Shown one piece after another: positions 17,750-26,709 of a DNA stretch of 64,000 nt; positions within the stretch are counted from its first letter, which is position 1; each line of letters starts with the position of its first letter. The position numbers and the translations under genes were made by a program. The notes below the pieces were generated by a model. The model was not told the origin of the DNA, did not search any database, and was given only the letters and a program-made list of their open reading frames with translations. This stretch comes from CBDHEY01 sp965262305. GTDB lineage: Bacteria; Pseudomonadota; Gammaproteobacteria; Pseudomonadales; Cellvibrionaceae. The stretch covers positions 620,001 to 684,000 of the forward strand of contig CBDHEY010000004.1 of assembly GCA_965262305.1 (NCBI GenBank), read 5' to 3'.

Positions 17750-19963
17750 TTAGCTTAACGTTCTAATAGGCAATTTTGTGTAAAATTTTCCGGTCGCGTT
17801 AGCAAGGGCATTTACGACAGTTGGTGCTATCACGCTCGTGCCTGGCTCACCAACGCCGGAGGGGGGCTCACTTGAATTTACAATATGAACTTCAATTTTA
17901 GGCATTTGATTCATTCTTAGTACTTCATAAGCGTTGAAGTTACTTTCTTGAACCTGGCCATCTCGAACGGTGATTTCACTACTTAATACGGCAGCTAAAC
18001 CAAAACCAATTCCGCCTTGCATCTGCGCTTCGATAATGCTTGGGTTAACCGGTACACCGCAGTCTACCGCACAAACTACGCGCTCGACTTTAAAGCCTCC
18101 CTTGTCGTCAGTGGACACTTCAGCTACTTGTGCAACATAAGTATCAAAGGATTTATGGACGGCAACACCGCGGCCCCAGCCTTTTGGAAGTGGTTTATCC
18201 CAGGCAGCTTTTTCGGTGGCTAATTTAAGAACATTTGCGTCACGGGAATTAGGGTCTAGCTTTGCTAATCTAAACGCCACAGGGTCTTGCTTGGCTTCCT
18301 TTGCTAAACGGTCGATCATCACTTCTTTGGCTAATGCAGTGTGAGTATTACCTACTGCTCTCCACCAAAGCGTCGTGACTTTTACTAAATCATTAGTGTT
18401 ATGGGTTTGGACTTTATAACTGTCCATTTCGTATGGAATTTCTTCAAGGCCATCAACAGTAGTAACGTCGACACCATCCTTAATTCCCCATCCAGCCATT
18501 ACAGTACCAAGTAGTATTGATTGACCGACAATGGTTTGATCCCAAGCGGAAATCTTACCTGAGTTATCCAAACCAGCTTTTAGTTTATGATAATACATTG
18601 GTCTGAGCCAGCCGGAGTTAGTATCGTCTTCACGAGTCCAAACCATCTTAACGGGAATGCCTTTAAACTGTTTAGAGATTTCTACTGATTCTTGAATGTA
18701 ATCTCCAATAATATTACCTCTTCGTCCAAAGCTACCACCGGCGAACAGAGTATTAATTTTAACTTGTTCAGGTTTAATTCCAAGAATACCAGCGGCGACA
18801 TTTTGTGCCGTACTTTGAGTTTGCACACCTGACCAGATTTCACAGCCCTGATCGGTAACGAGTGACACACAGTTCATGGGTTCCATTGGTGCATGGGCAA
18901 GATAGGGAAATTCAAATTCCATCTCTGCGGTGATTTTAGAGTTTTCCATTCCTTCGGTAATATCACCTTTTTGAAATGCTATATTGCCTTCTTTATTACC
19001 GAACTCTTTGTATTTGTCCATTAAATCATTGCAGTTTATGCATTCAGCGGCCGATTCATCCCATTCGACTTGAAGTGCATCTCTGCCCTTTTTCGCTAGC
19101 CAAAAATTTTCTGCTACGACGGCGACACCGTTTGGTACCTTAACAACGTCTACCACACCTTTAATTTTCTTTGCGTCTGTAGCATCAAATGATTTTAATG
19201 ATGAACCAAACTTAGCAGAGTGAGCAACCACAGCGGTCAGCATATTTGGCAGCTGAATATCTTGTGTGAAAATTGCAGTACCGTTCTCTTTACCTTGATC
19301 CAATCTTCTCACTGGTTTGCCAATATAAATAAAGTCTTTTGGATCTTTAAGTTTTATTGAGGCTAATTCAGGAACGGGTTGCTTCGCGGCTAAAGTCGCT
19401 AGAGTTCCGTAAGGAGCTTTCTGTCCGTTTTTCTTATTAAGTATATGGCTCTTTTCTGCAGTTAAGTTTTCAAGATCTGTTTTCCACATTTCGGCTGCGG
19501 CATTCATTAACATAGATTTTGCCGCTGCCCCAGCTTGACGCATTTGCATATAGGCATCTTTTAAGCCAGCGCTTCCGCCGGTCCCTTGAGTCGGTCCCCA
19601 GCCGAGGTGAGCATATTTGCTCAAATCGGCCGGCGCGTGCTCAGCGCGAAGCACGTCCCAGTCTGCATCAAGTTCTTCTGCGAGTAATGTGGATAATCCG
19701 GTAAAAGCACCTTGTCCCATGTCTAAATGTTTTATAAGAAAAGTGATTTCGTTGTTTTTGTGAATTTTTATAAATGCATTTGGCTCAAAAGCTTGCGCGG
19801 TGTCCTTTGCTGCGTAGGCATTTCCAAGGGGTAAATTAATCGCTAATGTGAAAGCCATGCTTGCTGAAGTGGAAACCGAAAAAAACTCTCTGCGAGTAAA
19901 GTTTTTTTCACTATTTTTTTCTTCCGTTTTATTGGGAGTCGAAATTTTTGTTTGAATATTCAT
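17750..19963 (-). CDS. Molybdopterin-binding hydroxylase large subunit (isoquinoline 1-oxidoreductase beta-type)
   Basis: Xanthine-dehydrogenase-superfamily subunit carrying the molybdenum cofactor. It most resembles the IorB/COG1529 aldehyde or N-heterocycle oxidoreductases. 737 aa. The N-terminus holds a twin-arginine signal (TRREFFSVSTSAS) and a hydrophobic stretch ending NAYA, so the folded enzyme is exported to the periplasm. Family blocks include GQGAFTGLSTLLAEELDAD, GWGPTQGTGGS, FAGGSFGRRG and the C-terminal GVGEPGTSVIAP with the catalytic-type Glu. ATG 19963 has GGGGGAAC upstream. It is the last gene of the xdhC-mocA-FeS-Mo operon. Confidence 0.88.
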   Translation of the reverse strand: MNIQTKISTPNKTEEKNSEKNFTRREFFSVSTSASMAFTLAINLPLGNAYAAKDTAQAFEPNAFIKIHKNNEITFLIKHLDMGQGAFTGLSTLLAEELDADWDVLRAEHAPADLSKYAHLGWGPTQGTGGSAGLKDAYMQMRQAGAAAKSMLMNAAAEMWKTDLENLTAEKSHILNKKNGQKAPYGTLATLAAKQPVPELASIKLKDPKDFIYIGKPVRRLDQGKENGTAIFTQDIQLPNMLTAVVAHSAKFGSSLKSFDATDAKKIKGVVDVVKVPNGVAVVAENFWLAKKGRDALQVEWDESAAECINCNDLMDKYKEFGNKEGNIAFQKGDITEGMENSKITAEMEFEFPYLAHAPMEPMNCVSLVTDQGCEIWSGVQTQSTAQNVAAGILGIKPEQVKINTLFAGGSFGRRGNIIGDYIQESVEISKQFKGIPVKMVWTREDDTNSGWLRPMYYHKLKAGLDNSGKISAWDQTIVGQSILLGTVMAGWGIKDGVDVTTVDGLEEIPYEMDSYKVQTHNTNDLVKVTTLWWRAVGNTHTALAKEVMIDRLAKEAKQDPVAFRLAKLDPNSRDANVLKLATEKAAWDKPLPKGWGRGVAVHKSFDTYVAQVAEVSTDDKGGFKVERVVCAVDCGVPVNPSIIEAQMQGGIGFGLAAVLSSEITVRDGQVQESNFNAYEVLRMNQMPKIEVHIVNSSEPPSGVGEPGTSVIAPTVVNALANATGKFYTKLPIRTLS

Positions 19964-19972
19964 AGTTCCCCC

Positions 19973-20437
19973 TTATGCTTTCTGTAAGTTTTTTGCGGCT
20001 AATTTAATACCAGCACGAATTCTTTCGTAGCTAGCACAGCGGCAGATGTTGCCAGACATTGCATCGTCTATATCACCATCTGTAGGTGCTGCATTTTTGG
20101 CAAGTAGCGACGTTGCGGACATTATTTGTCCCGACTGGCAATATCCGCATTGAGGAACATCAAGTTCTCTCCAAGCTTCTTGAAGCGCCAATTTGTGTTT
20201 TGAATCTTGACTTTCGATCGTTTCAATCTTTTGTCCTTGCGCCGCAGAGGCAGGTAAAACACAAGATCGAACTGCTTGACCGTTTAAGTGCACTGTGCAC
20301 GCGCCACATTGTGCAATACCACAACCAAATTTGGTTCCGGTTAATTTAACGTAATCACGGATTACCCACAAAAGTGGTGTATCTTCAGGAGCATCCACAT
20401 TGTGAACTTCTCCGTTTATATCAAGTTTCATTTTCAT
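19973..20437 (-). CDS. (2Fe-2S)-binding subunit of the molybdenum hydroxylase (IorA-type)
   Basis: Small electron-transfer subunit of the neighbouring molybdoenzyme. 154 aa, the usual length. The plant-ferredoxin cluster is bound by KFGCGIAQCGACTVHLNG plus the Cys of RSC; the second cluster is bound by QCGYCQSGQIMSA and NICRCASYERI. There is no signal peptide, so it is presumably carried out with the Tat-signalled large subunit. It ends nine bases before that gene. Confidence 0.92.
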   Translation of the reverse strand: MKMKLDINGEVHNVDAPEDTPLLWVIRDYVKLTGTKFGCGIAQCGACTVHLNGQAVRSCVLPASAAQGQKIETIESQDSKHKLALQEAWRELDVPQCGYCQSGQIMSATSLLAKNAAPTDGDIDDAMSGNICRCASYERIRAGIKLAAKNLQKA

Positions 20438-20502
20438 CGGTCGGCCACTCTGAATTTGAAGTTAAGTTAAAATTATTCCTTACGTATTCATCCTATAAGC
20501 GC

Positions 20503-21087
20503 TTATTTATATTGATTTAGTTCTAACCATTCCTCTAGTTGAACCTGCGTATCTATATCCGTTGCTGCTTCTGGAATATCTATGGGGACTATGTCTTTAT
20601 TGTTATTGAGTAATCTTCTCGCGCCAGTGTCTCCCTTTAGTGAGCATAACTCATCGTAATATTTATTAGGGAAGATAGCGGGCACACCTAACAAATTAGC
20701 ATATCGAGCACAGATAATATTTTCTGGTAATTCTCGCGCTTTCGATTCAAGTTTTTTGTAGTCGTCTGAACGCAGGGCAACTTGATCAGCAAGACAAATC
20801 AATACATGGCTATAATTCGAACCAATTTGGCTAATAGCCGTTCTAATTGAACTCGCTATACCTTCCTGCCATTGTTCATTAATTAACAGGTTACATTTCG
20901 GAGTTATACTATTCTTGACATCGTCTGACTTAGCCCCTAGTACTACAAAAGTATCTTCAGAATTTGCAGGTAACTTCTCTATTGTGTAATTTATTAGTAA
21001 TTTCGTTCCAATTTTTGCTAATTGTTTTGTTCCACCGAACCTACGGCTCATACCAGCGGCTAACACTATGTAAGCGAGGCTATCCAT
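20503..21087 (-). CDS. Molybdenum cofactor cytidylyltransferase, MocA/MobA-like
   Basis: Nucleotidyltransferase expected to attach CMP to the molybdenum cofactor for insertion into xanthine-dehydrogenase-type enzymes. About 194 aa. Signature near the start: YIVLAAGMSRRFGGTKQLAKIG (the LAAGxSxRxG nucleotide loop and the Lys), then VLICLADQVAL with the metal-binding Asp, and the GDTGARRLL segment. The start is ATG 21087, overlapping the xdhC stop by 8 bases and so translationally coupled; a TTG at 21096 is less likely. Confidence 0.88.
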   Translation of the reverse strand: MDSLAYIVLAAGMSRRFGGTKQLAKIGTKLLINYTIEKLPANSEDTFVVLGAKSDDVKNSITPKCNLLINEQWQEGIASSIRTAISQIGSNYSHVLICLADQVALRSDDYKKLESKARELPENIICARYANLLGVPAIFPNKYYDELCSLKGDTGARRLLNNNKDIVPIDIPEAATDIDTQVQLEEWLELNQYK

Positions 21088-22126
21088 GACCGCCAATCTT
21101 TACGCTAGTTTTTCTATCGTTGAGCGACAAAGAACCGCTAGTAGAATTCGTAAGCGTGGCTTGGATCTCGCCGACAATTGCCAGAGCGATTGCTTCTGGC
21201 CCGTTTCCACCTAGATCTAATCCAATTGGATTAAACAGTGGTTTTGACAAATCCTCGTAAGTTATTCCAACGGAATCTAATACTCTTTTAGTTCGGTGAG
21301 TTGGACCTAAAAGCCCAATGTAATCACAATTTGAATGCTGAACAAACTGCAGCGCTTGTGCATCTAAGTTTACGTTGTGATGCATGATGACACATGCATC
21401 TACTGTGCTTAACCAGTCTTTTTCGAGTTCGACTAGTGGAGTTTTTATGATTGTTGACGCGAGAGGAAAGTCACGCTCCCTTGCGTATACCTGACGAGAA
21501 TCACACAATGTTATTTCCCAGCCAAGTGTATGTGCCATAGAGACCAAAGGGCGGGCATCTATCCCACCGCCAAAAATCGCGAGATGAGTTTGTGGCTCCA
21601 ACCGATTGATGAACCACTCCTCGTTCTTATAATGACATTTATTAGAATTGTTTTGATTAATTATAAAACGCTGATGCGCTTTTTCTGATGGTTCTAAAAG
21701 CACATTTTCTGATTTTGATTCAGTGAGGTTTTGCAAATATTGACACTGCTCTCCGGCTACCAATTTTTCGTAGAGTTCATTAAGGTAAAGATAGTGATTT
21801 TTTTCTGAAATGGATTGGAGGAGTATGCTGATTTTACCGCCGCACCCGATACCAAGGCGCCAAGATAAATCAGACTCGTCAGACATGTCATACGCCAAAA
21901 CTCGACTTTTTCCATCCATCATGGTTCGTCGTGACTTTAAAACGATATCTGATTCCAAGCAGCCGCCGCTGATCATTCCGAAGAATTGGCCGTTACTATT
22001 AATAAACATCATCGCACCTAAGTGTCGATACGATGAGCCTTCAATACCAATCAATGTTGCCATAACCCATTCACAATCAGGTTGAGAGCGCCATTGGTTC
22101 AGGAGATACGTAATGTGAGTACTCAT
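21080..22126 (-). CDS. XdhC/CoxI-family molybdenum cofactor insertion protein
   Basis: Cytoplasmic accessory protein that sulfurates and delivers molybdenum cofactor to the hydroxylase encoded downstream. 348 aa. The N-terminal XdhC domain shows GSSYRHLGAMMFIN, GMISGGCLESDIV and GIGCGGKISILL; the C-terminal Rossmann-like domain shows LAIFGGGIDARPLVSMA, VIMHHNVNLD and GLLGPTHRTKRVL, and ends with PIGLDLGGNGPEAIALAIVGEI. It is the first gene of the four-gene operon; the next gene overlaps its end. The 397-base gap upstream to the BlaI-like gene includes the operator cluster at 22439-22514. Confidence 0.9.
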   Translation of the reverse strand: MSTHITYLLNQWRSQPDCEWVMATLIGIEGSSYRHLGAMMFINSNGQFFGMISGGCLESDIVLKSRRTMMDGKSRVLAYDMSDESDLSWRLGIGCGGKISILLQSISEKNHYLYLNELYEKLVAGEQCQYLQNLTESKSENVLLEPSEKAHQRFIINQNNSNKCHYKNEEWFINRLEPQTHLAIFGGGIDARPLVSMAHTLGWEITLCDSRQVYARERDFPLASTIIKTPLVELEKDWLSTVDACVIMHHNVNLDAQALQFVQHSNCDYIGLLGPTHRTKRVLDSVGITYEDLSKPLFNPIGLDLGGNGPEAIALAIVGEIQATLTNSTSGSLSLNDRKTSVKIGGHG

Positions 22127-22438
22127 TAGTATTACTCACCTATATTAGAGTGTGGTCTATTTAAAACGGAAAAAAGTCAAAAGTAGGTCAAGCAACAGTG
22201 CGTTTTAAAGATAGTTTTATTGTTACGCTGGGCCTAAATCTTAGATCATTCTACTTCAGGTGGATATTTCAGCATAGCTGTGTTGCGCCAAATTTATGGT
22301 CTTGTTGGCGCTTTGAGCGAGTTACAGCCTCTAAAATTTATGATATCCGACCTTTTTGGAATCTTTTGATTTCTGGTTGCTATAAAAAAATTTATTTTTA
22401 TTTCAATATAATGTCTGAAATCCGAAAAATAAATTAAA

Positions 22439-22514
22439 TGCTAATTTTTTAGCATGAAGTGTTGTGAAAATTGATCTATGTGCTAATATTTTAGCATGTG
22501 TTAATTTTTTAGCA
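22439..22514. promoter_or_regulatory. Three copies of the palindrome TGCTAA-N4-TTAGCA (BlaI-type operators)
   Basis: Sites: 22439-22454 (TGCTAATTTTTTAGCA), 22481-22496 (TGCTAATATTTTAGCA) and 22499-22514 (TGTTAATTTTTTAGCA, one mismatch). The last lies ten bases before the ATG of the BlaI/MecI-like gene, covering its ribosome-binding region. The dyad size and position match autoregulatory operators of BlaI/MecI/CopY repressors. Confidence 0.8.
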
Positions 22515-22523
22515 GTTTATTTT

Positions 22524-22907
22524 ATGCCGCCAGATGAATTTGAAAAACTAAGTCGTAGAGAAAGGCAAATTATGGATATCTTGTTCCAAGAACAAGAATG
22601 TTCAGCTCAACAAGTCTTGGATAAACTACCGGACCCTCCCAGTTATTCTTCTATTCGTGCACTAATTGCAAGGCTTGTTGAAAAAAACTTAGTTAAGTTC
22701 CGTTTAGATGGGAAAAAATATATTTATTCACCAATTATTGGAGAGAAAAAAGCGCAAACATCGGCCTTAAAAAAGTTGGTTTCAACCTTTTTTAGAGGTT
22801 CTCGAGTTGAGGCCGTGACTGCTCTGTTAGATTCAAATAATCTAACTGCTAATGAAATTGAAACTTTGGAAAGGACAATTCAACGGATTAAGAATAAGAA
22901 TAAATAA
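22524..22907 (+). CDS. BlaI/MecI/CopY-family transcriptional repressor
   Basis: 127 aa winged-helix repressor. Family features: KLSRRERQIMDILFQEQECSAQQVLDKLP at the start (only the first 20 residues are diagnostic), SYSSIRALIARLVEKNLV as recognition helix region, and DGKKYIYSPII wing. The C-terminal helices (TSALKKLVSTFF) mediate dimerisation in the family. ATG 22524 is chosen because it opens the conserved domain directly and lies after the third operator; the frame is also open upstream through the operators. It is followed two bases later by an M56 peptidase, the classical BlaI-BlaR1 arrangement. Confidence 0.9.
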   Translation: MPPDEFEKLSRRERQIMDILFQEQECSAQQVLDKLPDPPSYSSIRALIARLVEKNLVKFRLDGKKYIYSPIIGEKKAQTSALKKLVSTFFRGSRVEAVTALLDSNNLTANEIETLERTIQRIKNKNK

Positions 22908-22908
22908 C

Positions 22909-24414
22909 ATGCTAAATATAGATTTTGTTAATTTTGTTTTTGATTTTGTTGTTAAGCCTATAGTCATAGTGATTGTGTTTTTAGGTGTGATAAACGCTTC
23001 ACGAGTAAGGCCAGCAGGGATAACCCATGGGATACTTACCATGGGGATACTCAGCATATTTTTGAGTTTTCTATTTTCATTTTTCATGCCTGATATCTCA
23101 TTGCCGATAGTTCCTGAGAGTCTAAATTTTCTAACAAGCATTCACCTTGAATATGGTAATAAAATAACATATACACTTTTTCTTCTTTGTGTTGGCTGTT
23201 ACTTTTTCATCTCTTTAACGCTCTTTTTTACTCATTTACTTGGAGTTTTGGAATTAATTAGGTTGACGAGATCGAGTACTAAAATTATCGATAAGAATTT
23301 AAAGAAAAATGTTAGTGCTATCAGTAAGAAATTAAATTTAAAACGATCCGTAGAAATATATGTTAGTGAAAAAATAGATATTCCAGCAATTTGGGGTATT
23401 TTTAAAATTAGACTGATGCTACCCAATGACTACAAAAACTGGCAGGTGGACCGTTTAAATCGCGTATTAATTCACGAATTAGCTCATGCAGTTAGGTACG
23501 ATTGGGCAACAAAAACATGGGTAAATACACTTATGTGTTTTTTGTGGTTTGTTCCGCTAATTTATCTAATGAGAAAAGAGCTATTTTGGTATGCAGAGAT
23601 TGCAGCAGATGATTTTGTACTTAGATCTCTTCAGAAGAGAGAGGATTACGCGGAAGATTTAATTGATATCTCTAGTCATTCCGTGATTAAACAACATTTT
23701 CTCGTCACGCTTATTCATCAATCCGGATTGTTCGAGCGAATAGATTCGATATTATCTCCTAGTCGAGACAGAACTCCCGTAAATTTTACTAGTAAGATAA
23801 ACATTGTCTTCTTAACGATGATTTTCCTAATTCCTTTTTCCGTAGCTAAACTCGATATACATCAAGCTTCCGACCTTTATTTTACTTTTGGTGATGTGAG
23901 AAATGGTTTTTTGGATGATACGCACACTGAAAAAACTAATAGAAAAAATAGCGATGCGTTACTAAATAGTTATTCAATGCCAACTGCACCAGTTTCTTCT
24001 ATCTTTCCATTGAGAAACAGAGAAGAGCAGGTCCTTATAGAAAGCGCTAAGTCAATAGACATTGAATTGGCGGCTGATATTACGAACATAGATAGTTCTA
24101 TCGAGCCTAGTATAAAAATAGTCGATGTCTCTGGATTAATACCTAATAAGTTAGTAACGCCAAGCTATCCGAGAGAGGCACTATTAAAAAATATCGAAGG
24201 GTTTGTAATCGCAAGATTTGACGTAAATTCTACAGGAAGAGTAGTCAATATTCGAATTGTAGAATCGGAACCAAGAAAAATTTTCAATAGAGCTGTAAAA
24301 AAAGCATTATCTAAATCCAAGTTTTTACCTATGGTTCTTGATGGCGAATCAGTTAGTTTAAAAAATATGACGGAGGAATTTCATTTTAAGCTTATTTCGG
24401 GTACAGCAAATTAA
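22909..24414 (+). CDS. M56 (BlaR1-like) membrane metallopeptidase with C-terminal TonB-like domain
   Basis: 501 aa. Membrane segments lie at about 5-30, 37-60, 82-108 and near 205 and 300. The zinc protease motif is HELAH in VLIHELAHAVRYDW (about residue 185), with EIAADDFVL downstream as the third-ligand region. After a final helix near residue 305 the rest is extracytoplasmic and ends in a TonB C-terminal-type fold (PSYPREALLKNIEGFVIARFD). Unlike BlaR1 it carries no penicillin-binding domain. ATG 22909 lies two bases after the repressor stop. It probably cleaves or inactivates that repressor when a signal is sensed (inference from the BlaR1 family). Confidence 0.85.
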   Translation: MLNIDFVNFVFDFVVKPIVIVIVFLGVINASRVRPAGITHGILTMGILSIFLSFLFSFFMPDISLPIVPESLNFLTSIHLEYGNKITYTLFLLCVGCYFFISLTLFFTHLLGVLELIRLTRSSTKIIDKNLKKNVSAISKKLNLKRSVEIYVSEKIDIPAIWGIFKIRLMLPNDYKNWQVDRLNRVLIHELAHAVRYDWATKTWVNTLMCFLWFVPLIYLMRKELFWYAEIAADDFVLRSLQKREDYAEDLIDISSHSVIKQHFLVTLIHQSGLFERIDSILSPSRDRTPVNFTSKINIVFLTMIFLIPFSVAKLDIHQASDLYFTFGDVRNGFLDDTHTEKTNRKNSDALLNSYSMPTAPVSSIFPLRNREEQVLIESAKSIDIELAADITNIDSSIEPSIKIVDVSGLIPNKLVTPSYPREALLKNIEGFVIARFDVNSTGRVVNIRIVESEPRKIFNRAVKKALSKSKFLPMVLDGESVSLKNMTEEFHFKLISGTAN

Positions 24415-24466
24415 TTATTAACGCCAGCGAAAAAAATACAATATGTTGGCATAACCGGAGAAGGCT

Positions 24467-25081
24467 ATGACTGTTTTTGATTATTTAAGTTATTTACTAC
24501 CTAAGTATTTTTTTGCAACTACAGGCGCATTATGTGTTACGTCTTTATTATTACTTTTCATGTTCAAGCTTATCGACATTGAATGGGTAGCGCAGGATGA
24601 AGCACCACCGCAACCCATTCCCAATGTACTGTTTGATCCGAAACCGCCAATTACGATTATTGATAATCGACCTGAAAAGCCAGAAGAACCTCAGGTTCCT
24701 CCTGAAATACCAGAGGTGCAATCGGTTGATTTTAATCCTACTGGTCTTAAGTTTACCAAACCTGTTATATCAACTAATAAAAAGCCAGATATCAATATGG
24801 TTTCTGGTGATTTTCCTGTCGCATCATTTTTAGCAAACCCCAGTTATCCTCGATCTGCGTTAAGCAAGAGTATAGAAGGTTTTGTCGATGTTCAATTTGA
24901 TGTAAGCAAGTTTGGGGCAACTGAAAACATTAAGGTCGTTAGGGCAAGTCCTACTGGGATCTTCGAGAGCTCTGCATTAAGAGCGGTTAAGCGTTGGCGT
25001 TTCCAACCTATTGTCAAAAACAATGAACCTCAACCATTTACCGGAATGGTCCGTAGAATCACTTATCAAATGCAAAAATAA
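24467..25081 (+). CDS. TonB-family periplasmic energy-transducer-like protein
   Basis: 204 aa with one N-terminal membrane helix (about 16-36), a Pro/Glu-rich periplasmic spacer (about 45-85) and a C-terminal TonB fold (PSYPRSALSKSIEGFVDVQFD, then AVKRWRFQPI). The C-terminal domain is clearly homologous to the one ending the preceding M56 peptidase (shared PSYPR.AL.K.IEGFV). It follows by 52 bases with GGAGAAGG as ribosome site and is the last gene before a terminator. No ExbBD genes are nearby. It could energise an outer-membrane transporter or serve the M56 signalling unit. Confidence 0.85.
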   Translation: MTVFDYLSYLLPKYFFATTGALCVTSLLLLFMFKLIDIEWVAQDEAPPQPIPNVLFDPKPPITIIDNRPEKPEEPQVPPEIPEVQSVDFNPTGLKFTKPVISTNKKPDINMVSGDFPVASFLANPSYPRSALSKSIEGFVDVQFDVSKFGATENIKVVRASPTGIFESSALRAVKRWRFQPIVKNNEPQPFTGMVRRITYQMQK

Positions 25082-25108
25082 TTGTCCTAGAATTTGCTGT
25101 ACCCTCTC

Positions 25109-25132
25109 GCGCCCCTGATGGGCGCTTTTTTT
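25109..25132 (+). terminator. Rho-independent terminator after the BlaI-M56-TonB operon
   Basis: Stem GCGCCC (25109-25114), five-base loop, GGGCGC (25120-25125), then seven T. It follows the TonB-like gene by 27 bases. Confidence 0.9.
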
Positions 25133-25326
25133 ATGCACGCGTTCGCGAAGCACGAGTTATTCAGCGATTTCTATATTTAAATAGGCCAAAATTAAATGAA
25201 GTAATGTCATTTGACGATTGGTAGCATTTCTCTCGCTGAAGTTTTCCTGATCCTAAGATTTTGATGACTTCAGATCATTAACTTTTTACAAGTATCAGTT
25301 GAATAAGCAGTATTCAGGAGGGAACA

Positions 25327-26643
25327 ATGAACAACTATTTTGATTCAATAGTATCGAGGCTCAATGTATTTTTTAGAATCCAATCGCTAATTTTATTTTT
25401 ATCAATTGGCCTCGTTGCATGTGGAGCTGGCGAAAGTAACGATAGGGGTGGGGATACTGGAGCAGCAGAGCAAGAAACTGTGACCGTAAGCGGCAATATC
25501 ACTATTCCAGATGGTTCGACACCCGCTGCAAATGCAACGGTCTATATTGCAGGTGGTTCAGCAGCAAGTTCACAGAAGCCGATCTTGGGTACGGACTGCC
25601 CTCTTCCTCCTGAAAATTACATTACAGCAACTTGCACACTGGCTGATGGTTCCTTTGAAATCGAAGTGGCAGGTTCTAATACTGTTGAATTTCGAGTTGT
25701 AAAAGGGGCTTTCTCCTTAAAATTTGAAGTTAACTTAGCTGAAGCATTAGAGGGCGTTGTGGCTTTGCCTACGGCGGTGGCTTTGTCGAACGAACTCGCC
25801 GAAGGCGGGGCAAATATTGCTGTGGTGACGGGGTTATACGATAGCATCGAAAATGTGCTGGCAAAGTCTGGACTGGGTGGGTTCGATAGCACTGGCGCCT
25901 TAGTGTTGGGTACGGAAACCTTTGATCTTTATGATGGCGATAATTCTCTCACTGAAAACTACCCAGGTTTTGCGGAATTGTTAGAGAAAGACAGTGCTAC
26001 CGGAAATGCCAATATCTTCAATTACGATATTGTATTTATTAATTGTGGGGCGAGAGAATTTTCTGATTCTTTCTATGGCTTAGCTCCAGAAGCGCCGCGA
26101 ACAAAGGAAATTCTTCGTGACTATGTTGAGCTGGGCGGTCGTTTGTATGTGACTGATCTTGCCTATGATTTTGTTGAGCAAACTTTCCCTGAGTTTATTG
26201 ATTTTTACAGCCCTCATGGAGAGGATGCTGACCACGATCCTCATATCGCAGAGCCGCTTAACGATGCAGAGCAGGGAGAGTCAGACATAGTGGTTGAAGA
26301 AGCAGATATTCTCAATATCGTATTACAGGATTATTTGATGAATGTAGGCTGTGGTGATGATAACGATGAAGCATGTCTTAACGAAAATGAGACGATGCAT
26401 GTCGAAGGTTTTTTGTTTGGTTGGGCTGTTATGAATGGGGCTCATGAGGGTGCTGAGGGAGTTACTTTCTACACACAAGGTGAAGTGGATACCTTTACTG
26501 AAACGGATGTTGTTAAGCCGCTAATGGTAAGTTTTGACGTGGGCGCAGGAAGAGTATTCTATTCCTCTTATCATACGGAAGATATCAATAGCTCAGGACT
26601 GCTACCGCAGGAAAGGACGCTGCAATTTTTGATCTTTGAATAA
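25327..26643 (+). CDS. Lipoprotein with N-terminal Ig-like and C-terminal amidotransferase-like region, unknown function
   Basis: 438 aa. A hydrophobic segment ends in a lipobox (GLVACG, Cys at about residue 32), so the protein is probably lipid-anchored. Residues about 50-140 look like a carboxypeptidase-regulatory beta-sandwich (VSGNITIPDGSTPAANATVYIAGG, quoted in part). Residues about 220-438 resemble class-I glutamine amidotransferase-like or ThuA-like folds: YDIVFINCGARE, then LRDYVELGGRLYVTDLAYDF and GRVFYSSYHTED. A catalytic triad is not evident. ATG 25327 has AGGAGGG. It is bounded by terminators on both sides. Confidence 0.7.
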   Translation: MNNYFDSIVSRLNVFFRIQSLILFLSIGLVACGAGESNDRGGDTGAAEQETVTVSGNITIPDGSTPAANATVYIAGGSAASSQKPILGTDCPLPPENYITATCTLADGSFEIEVAGSNTVEFRVVKGAFSLKFEVNLAEALEGVVALPTAVALSNELAEGGANIAVVTGLYDSIENVLAKSGLGGFDSTGALVLGTETFDLYDGDNSLTENYPGFAELLEKDSATGNANIFNYDIVFINCGAREFSDSFYGLAPEAPRTKEILRDYVELGGRLYVTDLAYDFVEQTFPEFIDFYSPHGEDADHDPHIAEPLNDAEQGESDIVVEEADILNIVLQDYLMNVGCGDDNDEACLNENETMHVEGFLFGWAVMNGAHEGAEGVTFYTQGEVDTFTETDVVKPLMVSFDVGAGRVFYSSYHTEDINSSGLLPQERTLQFLIFE

Positions 26644-26663
26644 AAAAAGCTAGCAAGGAAAAA

Positions 26664-26709
26664 GCGATTGAAGGATCAATCGCTCTTCGGAAAAGGATTT
26701 TCCTTTTTT
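26664..26709 (+). terminator. Double-hairpin terminator between convergent genes
   Basis: Two hairpins in series: GCGATTG / CAATCGC (26664-26670 / 26677-26683) and GGAAAA / TTTTCC (26689-26694 / 26698-26703) followed by six T. They end the lipoprotein gene; the convergent vWA gene stops at 26708. Confidence 0.75.

Noticed and set aside
22198..22437. 79-aa open frame upstream of the BlaI-type gene
   Set aside because: Aromatic-rich, no ribosome site, ends against the first operator; looks like random AT-rich DNA.
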